NCBI RefSeq assembly: GCF_003814745.1
Contig: NZ_RKRD01000004.1
Span: 62,001-126,000 of the forward strand
Direction: 5' to 3'
Length of the DNA stretch: 64,000 nucleotides
Origin: Hydrogenoanaerobacterium saccharovorans
GTDB taxonomy: Bacteria; Bacillota; Clostridia; Oscillospirales; Ruminococcaceae
Part shown: positions 61,739-64,000 of the stretch, one piece after another
How positions within the stretch are numbered: position 1 is the stretch's first letter
Layout: each line of letters starts with the position of its first letter
Position numbers and translations under genes: made by a program
Notes under the pieces: generated by a model
What the model saw: only the letters and a program-made list of their open reading frames with translations
Databases searched by the model: none
Told to the model about the DNA's origin: nothing

Positions 61739-62359
61739 TTATGCAATCTCTTTAAGCAACTGGCGCAGCTGGTTACTTTCTTTAATAGGAATACTCCAAA
61801 TCTCATCTTGCACGATGGTATCACCATTATCATCTGTTATACTAGTTCTTTCTTTATTTTGCAAAATTGCGGTACTTTCCTCACCGAAATAAAGCCAAAG
61901 GAAATAAGATTTTGTTTCAGCTCCCTGTCTTATGTTTACCGAATAATTACTTTCGGCTATATGCAATGTATGATATTCTCTATCTTTTTTGTTGAGGATA
62001 TTAATTACCTCTTGCGCGACGCTAGGGTCTGCGGTCTCCCAACAAAGTTTATCTTTTGTGGTTGTAATTTGAACTAAATACTCCTTTACTTCATCATTTT
62101 TATTTTTGGGGGATGTTGCAAAATCGTCTATAGTGGATAACTGCCCCTCCATAGCAGAAGAAAGTTTAGCTAACTCGTCTAAATTAGTAGGTTGAGATGA
62201 ATCAGAAGATGAAGTTTGAACAGGTTCAACAAAGCTATTTATATCAGATGATGAATTTTGATTTGTTAAATTAAGAGCACTAGAAGGAACTTTTTGCGTT
62301 GCTCCGCAAGCAGTCAATAAGAACGCTGTTGCAATAAGAATTAGTTCTAATTTCTTCAT
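61739..62359 (-). CDS. Lipoprotein of unknown function (206 aa)
   Basis: Start ATG 62359 behind AAGGAG. Lipobox FLLTAC (Cys about 18), then a Ser/Gln-rich linker of about 75 residues and a compact C-terminal domain (LVQITTTKDKLCWETADPSV, YHTLHIAESNYSVNIRQGAE, YFLWLYFGEESTAILQNKER, IWSIPIKESNQLRQLLKEIA). The domain has a periodic beta pattern like small surface lipoproteins of Clostridia. No catalytic motif is visible. Confidence 0.78.
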   Translation of the reverse strand: MKKLELILIATAFLLTACGATQKVPSSALNLTNQNSSSDINSFVEPVQTSSSDSSQPTNLDELAKLSSAMEGQLSTIDDFATSPKNKNDEVKEYLVQITTTKDKLCWETADPSVAQEVINILNKKDREYHTLHIAESNYSVNIRQGAETKSYFLWLYFGEESTAILQNKERTSITDDNGDTIVQDEIWSIPIKESNQLRQLLKEIA

Positions 62360-62434
62360 TTATAATCTCCTTATAAACTGTTTGATTCTATAGAGCGGTG
62401 TCAAAGTCATCTGTTAAAAAGCAATCCAGTTCTA

Positions 62435-62956
62435 CTATTTCAACATTTCTTTATGCCCTGTAACGTTACTATAAAGAGTAGCGGTATTTTCTTGAGATTG
62501 TGCAGGCACACAAACCACTTTACCGGTAGAGGATGCCGCGTACAAGCTTGATTGATGCTCAAAATAGGCAAAAACTATAGCATCAAATTCTCTATAGACA
62601 TAAAAATCTCCAAAAACTTTGCCGTCTTTGGTTTTAATCATGTTCGATTTTTGACCGTCTAGTTCTAAAAAAGTTTCTTCATCAAAATCAAAAACAGATT
62701 TACCTATCTGAATTTTACCAACAAAGCGGTCGACTCCCCCACCCCAGTAGGGAAGAAATTTACCGTCAATGGTTACATCTTCAACAACGCTGCCTTTATC
62801 AAAAACGATTGCACGGTATTGTTTATATACAGGGGTATAGGTACTGAAATGGCTGTCTATCTTAACAATCATTGCGAAAATTAATAGGATAGCACAGATA
62901 ATGGTACCCGCTTTTAACCCTTTCATTCCTTTCATCTTCAGCAGAGCCAAATCCAT
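62435..62956 (-). CDS. Membrane-anchored exported protein of unknown function (173 aa)
   Basis: Start ATG 62956 behind GGAGG. One N-terminal transmembrane helix (AGTIICAILLIFAMIVKI) is not followed by a clear cleavage site, so the protein is likely anchored. The outer part is beta-rich (YRAIVFDKGSVVEDVTIDGK, FVGKIQIGKSVFDFDEETFL, KVFGDFYVYREFDAIVFAYF) and ends QENTATLYSNVTGHKEMLK. I do not recognise it. It is adjacent to two lipoprotein genes on the same strand. Confidence 0.72.
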   Translation of the reverse strand: MDLALLKMKGMKGLKAGTIICAILLIFAMIVKIDSHFSTYTPVYKQYRAIVFDKGSVVEDVTIDGKFLPYWGGGVDRFVGKIQIGKSVFDFDEETFLELDGQKSNMIKTKDGKVFGDFYVYREFDAIVFAYFEHQSSLYAASSTGKVVCVPAQSQENTATLYSNVTGHKEMLK

Positions 62957-63029
62957 TTTGCTACCTCCATACGTTACACAGCGAACAGACTTTCAACTTA
63001 AAGAGACGTTCGTCCCATAAATGTTGCTT

Positions 63030-63968
63030 TTAGTCTAGGGTGTAGTGGAAAGGGTCTGTCATGACATGATACGAATTATTATTGTACGACGCAGTGAAAC
63101 ACGGCTGAACAACAACATCTTTCACTTTTGTAACTATGCGGATATTCACTGCATATATTTTAAAAAATTGCAGTTCTTTTTCTGTTTTGGTCGTTGAATA
63201 AAACTCTTTTGCATCAGTAGTGGCTGTTTCGTCATAACTCCAACCCACTACTTCCGCAGAAAGGACATTGGGATTATCGGATATGGTTACGCCGAACGAC
63301 AAAGTGCGTTCATCATGTTCTTGCGGCACCGAAATTCTAAAGTCTACTATCATATCATCGGAAGCGGTATCGAGAAGATCTATAATATTCTCTGAAACAA
63401 AGCCATATTTACTTTGCGCATAGTTGGTCGGATGAACGGTATATTCGCCAGTATCATAATTTTCTTGAGCGCCGTCTTGATTAATTGCAATACTTTTAAT
63501 GACGGTTGGTTCAGCAATAGGCAGGGTACAACTTAAGCTCAACCAAAATTCGCGTTTGCCATCTTCACTGCCTGAAACAAGCCAATTTGCAGAAGAAATA
63601 CTGATATCATCCCCTTGTTCTGTTTTAATGGAGGGAACTTTGTAAAACTTATTGAGTTTATCTGTAATTTCATCGTTGCTGATAGCCGAAAAGCGGCCGC
63701 TGACCTCACCATAAAAGCTTAAATCGGACCACCAGCTGATGTTCCCTCCGCTATCAGGGAACAGATAACCGTTCGCTTGCGTAAAGTTTAGTGTATCAAT
63801 AGCAAACTTGGGCGCTCCAGAAATAATTTGGTTGTGTGTGCTTTTGTCCTTTTCCGTAGCGGCTGGCGAAGATGCTTGATGATTGTTTGATGATACATTG
63901 ATACATGAAGCGGCGGATAGCGCCACTAAACAAATTAGCGAAATTGATAACATTTTTGGAATCTGCAT
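63030..63968 (-). CDS. Lipoprotein of unknown function (312 aa)
   Basis: Start ATG 63968 behind GGGAGGTG. The signal peptide ends in lipobox LSAASC (Cys about 22), followed by a Ser/Asn/His-rich linker. The rest is a roughly 260-residue beta-rich region in two parts (TLNFTQANGYLFPDSGGNIS; VDFRISVPQEHDERTLSFGV, AEVVGWSYDETATTDAKEFY). No catalytic motif is evident. It is the rightmost gene of the window and probably starts a leftward unit with the next two genes. Confidence 0.78.
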   Translation of the reverse strand: MQIPKMLSISLICLVALSAASCINVSSNNHQASSPAATEKDKSTHNQIISGAPKFAIDTLNFTQANGYLFPDSGGNISWWSDLSFYGEVSGRFSAISNDEITDKLNKFYKVPSIKTEQGDDISISSANWLVSGSEDGKREFWLSLSCTLPIAEPTVIKSIAINQDGAQENYDTGEYTVHPTNYAQSKYGFVSENIIDLLDTASDDMIVDFRISVPQEHDERTLSFGVTISDNPNVLSAEVVGWSYDETATTDAKEFYSTTKTEKELQFFKIYAVNIRIVTKVKDVVVQPCFTASYNNNSYHVMTDPFHYTLD

Positions 63969-64000
63969 AGTGTTTCACCTCCCATAGAAAAAATAGAGCA

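Noticed and set aside
1..64000. tRNA, rRNA, insertion sequences, phage integrase genes
   Set aside because: None was recognised on either strand; no transposase or integrase motif was found in the predicted proteins.

Overview
The window looks like a low-to-middle GC Firmicute, most likely a gut Clostridia member (Oscillospirales-like). The reasons are strong AGGAGG-type ribosome binding sites, frequent TTG and GTG starts, very large secreted glycosidases built from NPCBM, FIVAR and bacterial Ig modules, a VanR/VanS-type two-component pair, and sigma-A promoters. This is judged from protein families only; no rRNA or tRNA gene was seen.

Left part (1-23.6 kb): a leftward host-glycan degradation island. 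It holds a GH110-type alpha-galactosidase (cut by the left edge), two giant GH2 beta-galactosidases with a LamG domain inserted in the barrel, and a GH95 alpha-L-fucosidase. An XRE regulator follows, with a clear operator between its -35 and -10 boxes. A roughly 160-bp control region is present twice, once before the GH2 pair (with a 54-aa small ORF) and once beside the XRE gene.

Middle (23.9-31.5 kb): a leftward envelope-lipid operon (permuted papain-like hydrolase, MGDG-synthase-like glycosyltransferase, polysaccharide deacetylase, MprF-type membrane protein, acyltransferase) lies next to a rightward OmpR/HisKA pair and a small membrane protein. CTTAAG triplets with 10 and 22 bp spacing stand in mirror image in front of the operon and the membrane gene, which suggests that the response regulator controls both.

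31.5-41.6 kb: two more secreted glycosidases (GH43 and GH123-like) carry the same C-terminal cassette as the GH2 enzymes but lack the membrane anchor. The GH43 gene is flanked by two direct copies of a roughly 410-bp element that reads as a structured RNA gene: promoters, nested hairpins with pairing-preserving changes, and downstream terminators.

41.8-55.8 kb: a leftward capsule or exopolysaccharide operon. It has a PglF/PglE/PglC-like set for the first sugar, a WbpA/B/E/D-like set for UDP-diacetamido-glucuronic acid, two GT4 transferases, and Wzy-, Wzz- and Wzx-like proteins.

56-64 kb: an accessory region with one unrecognised 427-aa protein, a duplicated fragment of its 3' end, and a series of lipoproteins and small exported proteins. 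Two of these share the same promoter and leader-peptide layout.
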